NCBI GenBank assembly: GCA_900754435.1
Contig: CAAECT010000046.1
Span: 1-12,075 of the forward strand
Direction of reading: 5' to 3'
Source of the DNA: an uncultured Collinsella sp.
GTDB lineage: Bacteria > Actinomycetota > Coriobacteriia > Coriobacteriales > Coriobacteriaceae
DNA: 12,075 nucleotides
A program made the position numbers and the translations under genes. Of the stretch, positions 1 through 7,211 are shown piece by piece. Numbering within the stretch: the first letter of the stretch is position 1; the number at the start of each line of letters is the position of its first letter. Below the pieces are notes generated by a model. The model saw nothing but the letters and a program-made list of their open reading frames with translations, was not told the origin of the DNA and ran no database searches.

Positions 1-456
1 AATAAACTTAGTGCTTATGATCTTGCCGTCTTTGACGAGCATTCTGGCCATGGTGGGACCTCGGGTGCCTCTGGGGTAGCTGGCGCTGCCCGGGTTGAGG
101 ACTAAGCAGCGGCCCACTTGGGCTTCTTTGGTTACGTGGGTGTGGCCGTTGATGGCTACGTCTACGGATCCCACCGGAAGGTCTTCGCGGTAGTGGGCTA
201 CGGCGAATTTGAGGCCTTCGTAGGTAAAGAGCGCAAGACGGTCTACATCGGGGCCGTAGTCGCGGTAGTAATCGTTGTTGCCCAGTACGGCCCGCACGGG
301 GGCGATGGTGCATAGGTGCTCGTAGTCCATCTCCGACGTGAGGTCGCCAGCGTGGATGATCAGGTCTGCGCCCTCAAGCTCATCCAGGAGCGCAGGCGAT
401 AAATAGCCGTGGGTGTCCGAGATGATGTCGATGCGCTTGGCGCTTGCACTGTTCAT
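1..456 (-). CDS. YfcE/MJ0936-type metallophosphoesterase, 3' end cut by window edge
   Basis: This is a small calcineurin-like phosphoesterase of the YfcE/MJ0936 family, expected to be a cytosolic two-metal enzyme that hydrolyses phosphodiesters; the physiological substrate is unknown. The 152 codons present carry the family motifs in order: SDTHG (D14, H16), HAGD (D38), GNND (N61), a lone metal-ligand histidine in AHYRED (H88), GHTH (H105, H107) and NPGS at 121-124. No stop is reached before base 1, but relatives are about 155-185 residues, so only a short tail should be missing. The start is the ATG at 456-454, preceded by GGAAGGGA at a normal distance. The usual HG after the fifth motif is HY here, a small deviation that keeps the ligand. 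It lies 97 bases after the left LytTR regulator, behind a terminator. Family assignment is firm; the link to its neighbours is only positional. Confidence 0.93.
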   Translation of the reverse strand, partial: MNSASAKRIDIISDTHGYLSPALLDELEGADLIIHAGDLTSEMDYEHLCTIAPVRAVLGNNDYYRDYGPDVDRLALFTYEGLKFAVAHYREDLPVGSVDVAINGHTHVTKEAQVGRCLVLNPGSASYPRGTRGPTMARMLVKDGKIISTKFI

Positions 457-496
457 GGGATCCCTTCCGCAAAAAAACGATTCGGCAGATACATAC

Positions 497-547
497 AAAA
501 AAGGCCCCACGGCTCCGCAGACGATGGGTCTACAGGGCTGCGGGGCC
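497..547 (-). terminator. Intrinsic terminator after the left LytTR regulator
   Basis: On the minus strand a hairpin pairs GGCCCC (547-542) with GGGGCC (508-503), followed at once by six T residues (502-497). It begins 7 bases after the regulator stop codon. An inner pairing of CGCAG with CTGCG (538-542 with 516-520) extends the stem across a bulge. The same left arm can instead form a 10-base stem with 511-520 with one mismatch, which would compete with the terminator form. The next start codon is only about 40 bases beyond the T tract. Confidence 0.8.
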
Positions 548-553
548 AGTGTG

Positions 554-1270
554 CTAGAGACTCAGGGCCTTCTTGAGCGGCACGACGCGGCGGCGCGAAA
601 CCGGCACGCGTTCGTCGACGCCCGTAATGCCCAGCTGGATGGCGCCCGAGGGCACCGTCTCGACGTCCGTGACGCACGCCAAGTTGACGATATAGCGGCG
701 GTGAACACGGAAGAAGCCAAAATCGCAGAGCTTGGCCTCAAACTGCGCCAGTGAGGTCGTCGACAAAAAACGATCATCGACGGTATAGATGCAGGAGTAA
801 TCGTCCTTGGCCATGATAAAGCGAATGTCGTCCACGGGAATGAGCACCTTGCGGCCGCCCTTTTCCACCGGGATACGCTCGATGGTCACCTTGCTGTCCG
901 TAACCGGCTTGGCGCGTTGCATGACCTTCTCGATCGCGCGATCCAAGCGAGCTTCCTCGACCGGCTTCATCAGATAATCGACGGCATCCACGTCGAATGC
1001 CTCGACCGCATGGTCGCTATACGCAGTCACAAACACGATCGCCGGCGGATTTTTGAGCTTATGCAGCGCCTCGGCAAGTTGCAGGCCCGAGGCACCGGGC
1101 ATCGAGATATCGAGAAACACGACATCCACGCGACTTTCCATAAGCATCTCGATGGCGGAGCGGACGCTCGACGCCTCCGTGATCGTGCCGATCTTGCCCG
1201 TTTGCTCGAGCAGGAAGCGAAGCTCCGAGCGGGCCGGCGCCTCATCATCCACAATCATCGCACGCAGCAT
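554..1270 (-). CDS. LytTR-family response regulator (left pair)
   Basis: This 238-residue transcription regulator has an N-terminal receiver domain (about residues 3-120) and a C-terminal LytTR DNA-binding domain (about 137-236). In the receiver the acidic pocket is D8-D9, the phosphorylation site is D54 in FLDISMPG, T82 is the switch threonine and K102 in the LMKP motif completes the site, so all catalytic positions are present. The LytTR part has the typical FFRVHRRYIVNL segment and the PVSRRR end motif. I chose the ATG at 1270-1268 because GAAAGG (1286-1281) sits about 10 bases before it; a TTG at 1291 would add seven residues but would place the ribosome site inside the gene. It follows its kinase after 72 bases and ends at a terminator. 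It should be phosphorylated by the adjacent kinase and bind direct-repeat sites at target promoters, which I could not identify. Confidence 0.95.
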   Translation of the reverse strand: MLRAMIVDDEAPARSELRFLLEQTGKIGTITEASSVRSAIEMLMESRVDVVFLDISMPGASGLQLAEALHKLKNPPAIVFVTAYSDHAVEAFDVDAVDYLMKPVEEARLDRAIEKVMQRAKPVTDSKVTIERIPVEKGGRKVLIPVDDIRFIMAKDDYSCIYTVDDRFLSTTSLAQFEAKLCDFGFFRVHRRYIVNLACVTDVETVPSGAIQLGITGVDERVPVSRRRVVPLKKALSL

Positions 1271-1280
1271 AGGGATAAAA

Positions 1281-1286
1281 CCTTTC
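1281..1286 (-). promoter_or_regulatory. Ribosome binding site that decides the regulator start
   Basis: GAAAGG on the minus strand ends about 10 bases before the ATG at 1270. It falls inside the longer TTG-started reading frame (start 1291), so the shorter ATG start is preferred. Confidence 0.6.
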
Positions 1287-1342
1287 GTCAACTAACTACG
1301 CCGGGCATCCGTCGCATGACGTTGAGCCCGTAGCCTTTTATT

Positions 1343-2686
1343 TTACTCTTGAATGTCGAAGATGCTCTCTGACAAATCAAGATGAAGGAGCACTTTGGTG
1401 CCCTTGCCCGGCGCCGATTCGACACGCGTATAGGAGTGCGGCCCATAAAAGCGATGGATGCGCTCCGAAATATTGTGCATGGCCACACCGGCGCCGCCAC
1501 CCTGGGGAGAGCTGGCGTCGGGACGGGCAGAGCGCTCGTCAAACAGTCTGGCGGCGGTACCCTCATCCATGCCCACGCCATTATCGGCCACGGCAATCAA
1601 GATTGCATCCTCGCCGTCTTGGTGAACGGTCACGTCGATCCTCAGGGCGTCGTCATCGCCCATACCATGACGTACGGCGTTCTCGACAATCGGCTGGATC
1701 ACGAACGCCGGCACCAGCGTATCTTCCACGTCCTCGGACACATCGAACGTCGCAAGCACGCGGTCCTCGCCAAAGCGGGCCTTCTCAAAGGTAAGGTAGC
1801 GCTTGGTCTGTGCAACCTCGCGCGAGACCGGAATAAGCGATCCCGAGTTGTCGAGCGTGGCACGATAGAACGATGAGAACTCACGAAGCAGTTCGCGGGC
1901 CCGCAGCGGGTCGGTGCGCGTAAACGATGCAATGGTGTTCAGCGTGTTGAACAGGAAGTGCGGGTTAATCTGCGCTTGCAGCGCACGTACCTCGGCGCGC
2001 GCCGTGAGTTCCTTTTGCACCTCGAGCTCGTGGATGGCGAGCTGTGTGGACAAGATCTCGGCAAAGCCCGAGGCAAGCGCGTACTGGGTACGGTCGACGG
2101 CGCGCGGGGTCTTGTAGTAGAACTTGAGCGTGCCGACGGTACGATCGCCCACCTTGATGGGGGCGATAATGCCGGCGGGGACTTGGTTGTGCGAGCCGTC
2201 CGAGCCCACGACATCCACCATACGGTTGAACGACTGCACGATGCCATGTTCGATAACGTAGCGTGTGGCAAGCGTGTGGATGGGAGAATCTGGCAGCAGT
2301 TTTTCCTCAAACTCGCCCGCGCAGGCCAACACGTTGCCCTCGTCGGTGATGGCCACCGTCATGGCGCGCGTCTCGGGCAAAATGCGCCGGCACACCAAAC
2401 GCGCCGACTCCTGCGTCAGACCGCCCTTAATGTCCTCGAGCATGGCCGAGGCCACCGAGAGCGTCTCCTCGGTGTACTGGGAGCGCACCGAATCGGGATT
2501 GAGCGTCAAAAAGATAAAGATGCACAGAAAGATGCACAGCAGCGCGCAGGCAATCACCGTGGCGATCGGCTCGATACCGGTCACCAAGGCAAAAATAAAG
2601 TACACCAGCACGCAAATGGCGCAGGCAACGGCAATGATGCGAAAGATTGATATTGAACTATCGCGCTGGGCGCGGCGGTCGATCAT
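1343..2686 (-). CDS. LytS-like sensor histidine kinase (left pair)
   Basis: This 447-residue membrane kinase should autophosphorylate on histidine and pass phosphate to the regulator at 554-1270. Two hydrophobic segments (about 12-34 and 39-62) form a hairpin with almost no external loop. A GAF-like region follows (about 95-215, with GIIAPIKVGDRTVGTLKFYY at its end), then a PF06580 His_kinase domain with phosphoacceptor H243 in QINPHFLFN. The ATPase domain has an N box around N336, a DNGVG box at 368-372 and a GGGAG box near 396-400. All catalytic motifs are intact. Classical LytS proteins carry a larger 5TM sensor, absent here, so the signal is likely cytosolic or sensed in the membrane. Its ATG overlaps the glycosyltransferase stop by 4 bases (ATGA), with a strong GGAGGGGG site at 2698-2691 inside the upstream gene, so translation is probably coupled. 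It is a clear paralogue of the kinase at 7212-8603. Confidence 0.95.
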   Translation of the reverse strand: MIDRRAQRDSSISIFRIIAVACAICVLVYFIFALVTGIEPIATVIACALLCIFLCIFIFLTLNPDSVRSQYTEETLSVASAMLEDIKGGLTQESARLVCRRILPETRAMTVAITDEGNVLACAGEFEEKLLPDSPIHTLATRYVIEHGIVQSFNRMVDVVGSDGSHNQVPAGIIAPIKVGDRTVGTLKFYYKTPRAVDRTQYALASGFAEILSTQLAIHELEVQKELTARAEVRALQAQINPHFLFNTLNTIASFTRTDPLRARELLREFSSFYRATLDNSGSLIPVSREVAQTKRYLTFEKARFGEDRVLATFDVSEDVEDTLVPAFVIQPIVENAVRHGMGDDDALRIDVTVHQDGEDAILIAVADNGVGMDEGTAARLFDERSARPDASSPQGGGAGVAMHNISERIHRFYGPHSYTRVESAPGKGTKVLLHLDLSESIFDIQE

Positions 2687-3870
2687 TCGGCCCCCTCCAG
2701 GATACTGATCAGTTGTGCGTCACGCCAAAGCCCGTCCATGATCTTGGGCCAAAAGCTCTGGAAACGCAGGTAGCTTGCAGCGTTTTGGCGCGCATAGGCC
2801 TTTGCCTCGCCGATACCATGGCGCCAAATGCGCAGGTAGCCCTCATGCTCGCGGGTAAACACGCTGCGGACCATAGCGGTCTTGCGCACGCGGTCGTCGA
2901 GCTCGCGCGAAATCCAAGGGCCCGGGTAGGGCATGAGCGATGCCGCCGTAACGGGAATGAGCTCCTTTTGATGCGCGGCGAATGTCAACTTGGCCCGTTC
3001 GTAGTACCAACGGTATATATCCTGCATAAAGCGCGGTGAGCGCTTTTCGGACTCCGGAGGCAGATGGCGCACGGTCCACTCGTTATCGAACCACACGTCG
3101 TAGCCAAACATGCGCATGTTAAAGAGGTAATCCAAGTCCTCGCCGCGGGTGATAAACGGGTCAAAGGCCACACGCGTAAAGGCGCGGGCGTGCAGGGCCA
3201 TCAGGCCGCCGCACACGTAGTTGGAGCGCGAGATGCGGGTGCCCGAGAGCGCCTTTTTCATCCAACGGTTGAACTCGATGCGCTTGGTCCACCAACGATG
3301 GCAGATGCCCGCCTTGTCCGTGGGAGCCAGCGGCGAGCCGTCGCGATCGTAGAAATAGCCGCTCTTGACCAAGATCGGCAAGCCCTGACGCGTCTGCTGC
3401 CCCAACGCATAGGTCGCGCGCTTCATAAAGTCGGCGTCGATGACAGTCTCATCGTCATCCAAAAAGATAACCGCGTCATGCCCCAGCACAGCGGCACAGG
3501 CTAGCCCCATGTTGCGGATGGCACCGTAGCCCCGCAGGCTCACGCACTCGCCCGAGCCCTTGGGCGCGATCTGAGCAACCCGGTCTGCGATATGCGAGGC
3601 CTGGGTGTTGGTGACAACGGTGACCTTGAGCGTGGGATGCGCGTCGACAATCTCGCGCACGCGCAGCGACACATCGGCTGTGGCAGAAACGGGACAGACC
3701 ACCAAAAGGATGATGCGCGGGATGTCACGTACCTGCTCAAGCGAGGCCAGGCAGCGGTCGAGTTCGGGATTGTCGGCGTTGAGTCGCGTCGAATGGTCAT
3801 AGGTGCCAGGGGCGTTTGCGCAAGCGTCATCGCCCGCCCAATACGTTGGAATCACGACTGTGGCGTTCAT
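2683..3870 (-). CDS. Glycosyltransferase, GT-A fold, family 2-like
   Basis: This 395-residue protein starts with a nucleotide-sugar binding strand (VVIPTYW, residues 5-11) typical of GT-A family 2 enzymes. RNMG (119-122) is followed by a metal-binding acidic motif FLDDDE (D138-D140), and GED (243-245) matches the usual catalytic-acid region. There are no obvious membrane segments, so it should act in the cytosol or at the inner membrane face; donor and acceptor sugars are unknown. The C-terminal 145 residues, rich in W, Y and R, are not recognised. The ATG at 3870 has a GGGAGGG site at 3884-3878. The gene lies 171 bases after the UMF1 transporter and just behind a terminator-like hairpin, and overlaps the following kinase by 4 bases. 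That coupling suggests a glycan made or modified in step with the signalling pair. The fold is well supported, the exact role is not. Confidence 0.88.
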   Translation of the reverse strand: MNATVVIPTYWAGDDACANAPGTYDHSTRLNADNPELDRCLASLEQVRDIPRIILLVVCPVSATADVSLRVREIVDAHPTLKVTVVTNTQASHIADRVAQIAPKGSGECVSLRGYGAIRNMGLACAAVLGHDAVIFLDDDETVIDADFMKRATYALGQQTRQGLPILVKSGYFYDRDGSPLAPTDKAGICHRWWTKRIEFNRWMKKALSGTRISRSNYVCGGLMALHARAFTRVAFDPFITRGEDLDYLFNMRMFGYDVWFDNEWTVRHLPPESEKRSPRFMQDIYRWYYERAKLTFAAHQKELIPVTAASLMPYPGPWISRELDDRVRKTAMVRSVFTREHEGYLRIWRHGIGEAKAYARQNAASYLRFQSFWPKIMDGLWRDAQLISILEGAE

Positions 3871-3890
3871 GCCTTACCCTCCCTGCAACA

Positions 3891-3926
3891 CAAAAACGGG
3901 ACGCCGCCAAACACAGGCGACGCCCC
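3891..3926 (-). terminator. Terminator-like hairpin in the glycosyltransferase leader
   Basis: On the minus strand an 11-base stem (3926-3916 with 3908-3898, two G-U pairs, 7-base loop) is followed by GTTTTTG at 3897-3891. The U tract ends only about 20 bases before the glycosyltransferase ATG, with the ribosome site in between. It is also 116 bases after the UMF1 transporter stop. It may end the transporter transcript, act as a leader attenuator for the glycosyltransferase/kinase/regulator operon, or do both. Confidence 0.78.
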
Positions 3927-3943
3927 GCGACCTAGCTGATTCC

Positions 3944-3985
3944 ATCATACCCACTTGGGCAAATCATTGCTCGCAAGTCGCAATG
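3944..3985 (-). promoter_or_regulatory. Candidate promoter and inverted repeat before the glycosyltransferase operon
   Basis: TATGAT on the minus strand (3949-3944) resembles a -10 box, preceded by GGG. There is no good -35 box, but an inverted repeat CATTGC-N9-GCAATG (3965-3985) covers the -35 position and could be an operator. Transcription from here would start about 10 bases before the hairpin at 3926. This is a prediction from consensus matching only. Confidence 0.35.
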
Positions 3986-4041
3986 TTTATTGCGGATAAC
4001 CCCAAAAGAGTACCGTGGACAGGCACAATAGCCGCTCGCTC

Positions 4042-5301
4042 CTATGCGGCATGCTCTGCCGCCCGAGTCATGCGGGACAGGCGGACCAGCAGCATAAAGC
4101 CAACGATCAGCAGCACGCCAATGGAAAGGACGCCCAGCGACGGGTTGCCGGTCAGCGAGGTGACGACCGACACCAGGAAGGTGCCCATAACGCTTGCATA
4201 ACGACCAAAGATGTCAAAGAAGCCGTAGTACTCGTTGGACTTTTCCTTGGGGATAATGCGGCCAAAGTAGCTACGGCTGAGCGCCTGCACGCCACCCTGG
4301 AACAGGCCGACCATAATGGCAAGCACCCAGAATTCAAAGGCGGTCTTTAGGAAGAACGCGGCGAACAGCACAATGCCCATGTAGGCGGCGACCGCCACCA
4401 AGATCATGTTGAGCGTGCCCACGCGTCCGGCGAGCTTGCCGTAGATGATGGCGGATGGAAAGGCCACGAACTGCGTAACGAGCAGCGCAAGCACCAGCTG
4501 CGTCGAATCGATGCCCAAGGCCGATCCGTAACTGGTGGCCATGGAAATGACCGTGTGCACACCGTCGATATAGAAGAAGAACGCGATCATGTAGACCAGC
4601 ACGGTCTTGTTGTGGGCGATCTCGCGCATGGTGTGTCCGACCTCGGAGAACACACCGCCCACGATGTGGCCGATAGTGTCCTCGGGACCGCGCTCGCGAC
4701 CGTACTTTTGCTTATAGGTGCGAATGAGCGGCAGGGTAAAGATGAGCCACCAGGCACCAGTGATGATAAACGACAGACGCGTTGCCAGCATGGTAGGGAC
4801 GCCAAGAGCGGGGCCACCCATGATGAGCGCCAGGCAGATGACGAACGGCACGGTGGAACCGATGTAGCCCCAGGCATAGCCCGAGCTGGACACGGCGTCC
4901 ATGCGCTCGTCGGTGGTAATGTCGGGCAGCATGGCGTCGTAGAACGTCATAGAAGAGTTAAGGCCGATGGTGCACAGCACGTACACGGTCAAAAATGCCA
5001 TGGCGGACATTGGGATAGCCTGCGCCAGGCAAAGCACCAGGCCCGTGAGGAAGAAGCCCAAGAAGAACTTGATCTTGTTGCCGGCGTAGTCGGCAAGCGC
5101 GCCCAGAATGGGCATGAGCATGGCGATGACCAGCGAGGCGATCGTCTGTGCATTGCCCCAGGCGACCACCAGGTCGGCCGAAGAAGCGCCGGTATTGATG
5201 GCGTTAAAGTAAATGGGCACCACCGAGGTATTGAGCAGCACGAGGGCCGAATTGCCCACATCATACATAACCCAGTTACGCTCGAGCTTGGTGTATTTCA
5301 T
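4042..5301 (-). CDS. UMF1-family MFS transporter
   Basis: This 419-residue integral membrane protein belongs to the Atg22/UMF1 branch of the major facilitator superfamily. Typical segments are NWVMYDVGNSALVLL at residues 9-23, YDAMLPDI, GYAWGYIGS and NEYYGFFDIFGRYASVMGT near residues 360-378. About 12 hydrophobic segments are spread over the full length, with a charged central loop (KQKYGRERGPED). It should be a secondary transporter of the plasma membrane. In yeast Atg22 exports amino acids from the vacuole, but bacterial substrates are mostly unknown, so I do not name one. The ATG at 5301 has GAAGGG about 8 bases upstream. It follows the PF00882-type gene after 101 bases, and that spacing has no clear terminator, so both may share a transcript with the right-hand kinase/regulator pair. 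LytTR systems often control transporters, which makes it a candidate target. Confidence 0.92.
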   Translation of the reverse strand: MKYTKLERNWVMYDVGNSALVLLNTSVVPIYFNAINTGASSADLVVAWGNAQTIASLVIAMLMPILGALADYAGNKIKFFLGFFLTGLVLCLAQAIPMSAMAFLTVYVLCTIGLNSSMTFYDAMLPDITTDERMDAVSSSGYAWGYIGSTVPFVICLALIMGGPALGVPTMLATRLSFIITGAWWLIFTLPLIRTYKQKYGRERGPEDTIGHIVGGVFSEVGHTMREIAHNKTVLVYMIAFFFYIDGVHTVISMATSYGSALGIDSTQLVLALLVTQFVAFPSAIIYGKLAGRVGTLNMILVAVAAYMGIVLFAAFFLKTAFEFWVLAIMVGLFQGGVQALSRSYFGRIIPKEKSNEYYGFFDIFGRYASVMGTFLVSVVTSLTGNPSLGVLSIGVLLIVGFMLLVRLSRMTRAAEHAA

Positions 5302-5402
5302 GGACAGGGACCCTTCGTATTCGCCCGATATGCAGTTAGTTCATCGTACCCCAATTGTCCAGAACCGCCGGTAAGGATTCGGCAAAGGGGCACGCACGGG
5401 CC

Positions 5403-6347
5403 CTATTCCTCGCGGTCGAACTCCTCATCGGCATTGAGCACGCGACCGCTGTAGTTGACGTGACTGGTCACGGCATCCATGTCACCGGTCTCGATAAAAC
5501 GTGCGACCGTGCACTCGTAATCGACCAGCGCGCGATCAAAGACCTCGGGGAAACTCTCGTTCGAGACCTCGTCGGTAAAGGGATTCTTCCATGTCAGATG
5601 GCCCAGGTTACCGGTGCGCTCGGGCAGCTCCGTCGTCACGCGATGGGCAAGGCCGTCGAGCAGCGAGTAGTCGTGCACCAAGCCCTCAACCAGCGAGATC
5701 GCGCGCGTCTTTGCGGAGCCGGCCGGCTCAATCGCGCGGTAAAGTCGCTGCATATTGGCAACGGCAGCACCGTACTCCCCCGCCGGGATGTCGATACCGT
5801 ACACGCGCCCGGCGACGTAGCTCATCAGCACGCCGGCAACGCGATTGATGCGGTCGGTGGTGACGATCTCGCCCGCCGGCGGATAATCCTCGACCGTAGC
5901 CCCATCGCGCTTGAGCTGCAGCATCAGCACGTCCAAGTCGCTTTCGAGCACGGCATGAACTTGACTGCCCGAAGCCTCGAGCTCGGAATCGGACTCGACA
6001 ATGCCAAACTGCTGCTCGTAGACAAAGGGATGGGCATTGCGATCGAGCACATAGTGCGACAGCAGGCCCAGCGCAAAGGCGCGACCCAGATTGGCATCGC
6101 GCGGCTGCAGGTGCGACACGCCGTCGCGCAGGCACGAGAACTGGCGCGACATGCGCGAGCGGTGCATGACCTGAGCAAGCGACATGCAGTCGGAAATGCG
6201 CGGCGTGAGCATGTGGAAGAAGAACGGGTCGGGACCTTGGTTTCCCAGGATAAAGGCGATGCGCTCCTCATCGGACGTGATAACGCCCTGCGGAAGACGG
6301 TCGATGCTTTCCTCGCCAAACAGATGATGCGTAATGAGCGCGGGCAT
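5403..6347 (-). CDS. Zinc-dependent phospholipase C-like protein (PF00882 type)
   Basis: This 314-residue protein matches the zinc-dependent phospholipase C fold. Candidate zinc ligands are H7-H8 near the N-terminus, GPDPFFF at 38-44, the helix LLSHYVLDRNAHPF with H98, D102 and H106, and an HxxxE pair H131/E135. These are the right residues in the right order for the metal site. There is no signal peptide or membrane segment, unlike secreted clostridial phospholipases, so it is probably cytosolic and the phospholipase name may not describe its real activity; its substrate is unknown. The acidic tail (EEFDREE) is unremarkable. The ATG at 6347 has AAAGGA about 7 bases upstream. It lies 91 bases after the right LytTR regulator and 101 before the UMF1 transporter, so it may be co-expressed with either, or have its own weak promoter at 6380-6406. 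Confidence 0.88.
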   Translation of the reverse strand: MPALITHHLFGEESIDRLPQGVITSDEERIAFILGNQGPDPFFFHMLTPRISDCMSLAQVMHRSRMSRQFSCLRDGVSHLQPRDANLGRAFALGLLSHYVLDRNAHPFVYEQQFGIVESDSELEASGSQVHAVLESDLDVLMLQLKRDGATVEDYPPAGEIVTTDRINRVAGVLMSYVAGRVYGIDIPAGEYGAAVANMQRLYRAIEPAGSAKTRAISLVEGLVHDYSLLDGLAHRVTTELPERTGNLGHLTWKNPFTDEVSNESFPEVFDRALVDYECTVARFIETGDMDAVTSHVNYSGRVLNADEEFDREE

Positions 6348-6379
6348 AATGATCCTTTCGATTTCATTCGATGCAATCC

Positions 6380-6406
6380 ATTATGCCCACCGTACAGTCA
6401 TGCCAA
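6380..6406 (-). promoter_or_regulatory. Candidate promoter of the PF00882-type gene
   Basis: On the minus strand TTGGCA (6406-6401, five of six to TTGACA) and CATAAT (6385-6380, five of six to TATAAT) are 15 bases apart, slightly short of the usual 17. The start codon is about 33 bases beyond. The -10 region shares GGGCATAATGG-like context with the box before the glycosyltransferase. ATGCAATC just downstream (plus strand 6371-6378) also occurs before the right kinase. Confidence 0.4.
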
Positions 6407-6438
6407 ACCTGCAACGGCAAACGATGGCGCACCGACCC

Positions 6439-7173
6439 TTACGCAAGCCCCAAGTGCGATTTGACCTCGGCAGCGCGACGGCGTGAAACGGGCACCGTCG
6501 AGGTTACGCGATCGAGCCTGAGCTCCATAAGACCCGTGGAACCGATCTCGACATTGTGCACGTCTTCCAAATTGACCAGATAGCTGCGGTGGACGCGGAT
6601 AAAGCCCTCGGAGGCCAAGCGCCGCTCGAGCGAGGAAATCGACTCATTGATCAGATACGTCCCCTCGGCACAGACCGCATTGCAAAAATCGGCGCGCGCC
6701 TCAAAGTAGCAGACATCCGCCACGGGAATGAACACCTTTTTGCCCCCGCGATCCACCGTCAGGCGCAAAGGCTGGCGCGGAGCATGGACGACACGGCGAG
6801 CGCCCAGGGCAGTCTCGATCTTGTCGAGCGCCTTTGACAGGCGGGCATCCTCGACCGGTTTGACGACGTAATCGACCGCATCGAGGTTATAGGCATCGGC
6901 CGCATACTCGGCAAATGCCGTCACAAACACCACGACCGGCGGCCTCTTTAGGTTTTGCAGGGTCTCGGCAAGCTCAATTCCCGAGCGACCGGGCATGGTA
7001 ATGTCTAAAAACAGCACGTCGGGCTTGCTCGACAGAATCAACTCCACGGCTTCGGTGACATTGCCCGCCTCGGCAATCTGACCCACACGCGTATCCTTTT
7101 CCAACAGATAGCGTAGCTCAGCCCTAATTGGGGGCTCGTCATCAACCACCAGGATGTTCCAGCCTTCGGACAT
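6439..7173 (-). CDS. LytTR-family response regulator (right pair)
   Basis: This 244-residue regulator has a receiver domain (about residues 5-122) and a LytTR DNA-binding domain (about 140-240). The receiver has D11-D12, phosphoacceptor D57 in FLDITMPG, T85 and K105 in VVKP, so it is complete. The LytTR part carries GFIRVHRSYLVNL and ends in PVSRRR, closely like the left regulator at 554-1270; the two share the same architecture and many identical residues. The ATG at 7173 is preceded by GAGGGGAAG. It starts 38 bases after the right kinase stop, consistent with one transcript. Likely targets are nearby transporter genes, by analogy with E. coli BtsR and YpdB, but I could not find a convincing pair of LytTR direct repeats in the window. 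Confidence 0.95.
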   Translation of the reverse strand: MSEGWNILVVDDEPPIRAELRYLLEKDTRVGQIAEAGNVTEAVELILSSKPDVLFLDITMPGRSGIELAETLQNLKRPPVVVFVTAFAEYAADAYNLDAVDYVVKPVEDARLSKALDKIETALGARRVVHAPRQPLRLTVDRGGKKVFIPVADVCYFEARADFCNAVCAEGTYLINESISSLERRLASEGFIRVHRSYLVNLEDVHNVEIGSTGLMELRLDRVTSTVPVSRRRAAEVKSHLGLA

Positions 7174-7211
7174 ATGCGCTTCCCCTCTTTTTCTCTCAAT
7201 CCAACCGCGTG

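Noticed and set aside
5302..5402. A GCAGTTAGT sequence near 5333 resembling one LytTR half-site before the UMF1 transporter
   Set aside because: The second half-site expected 12-13 bases away is missing, so the match is not convincing.
5355..6464. A 369-codon plus-strand frame opposite the PF00882-type gene
   Set aside because: The minus-strand protein has a full zinc-site pattern; the plus frame has no known motif and spans two intergenic gaps.
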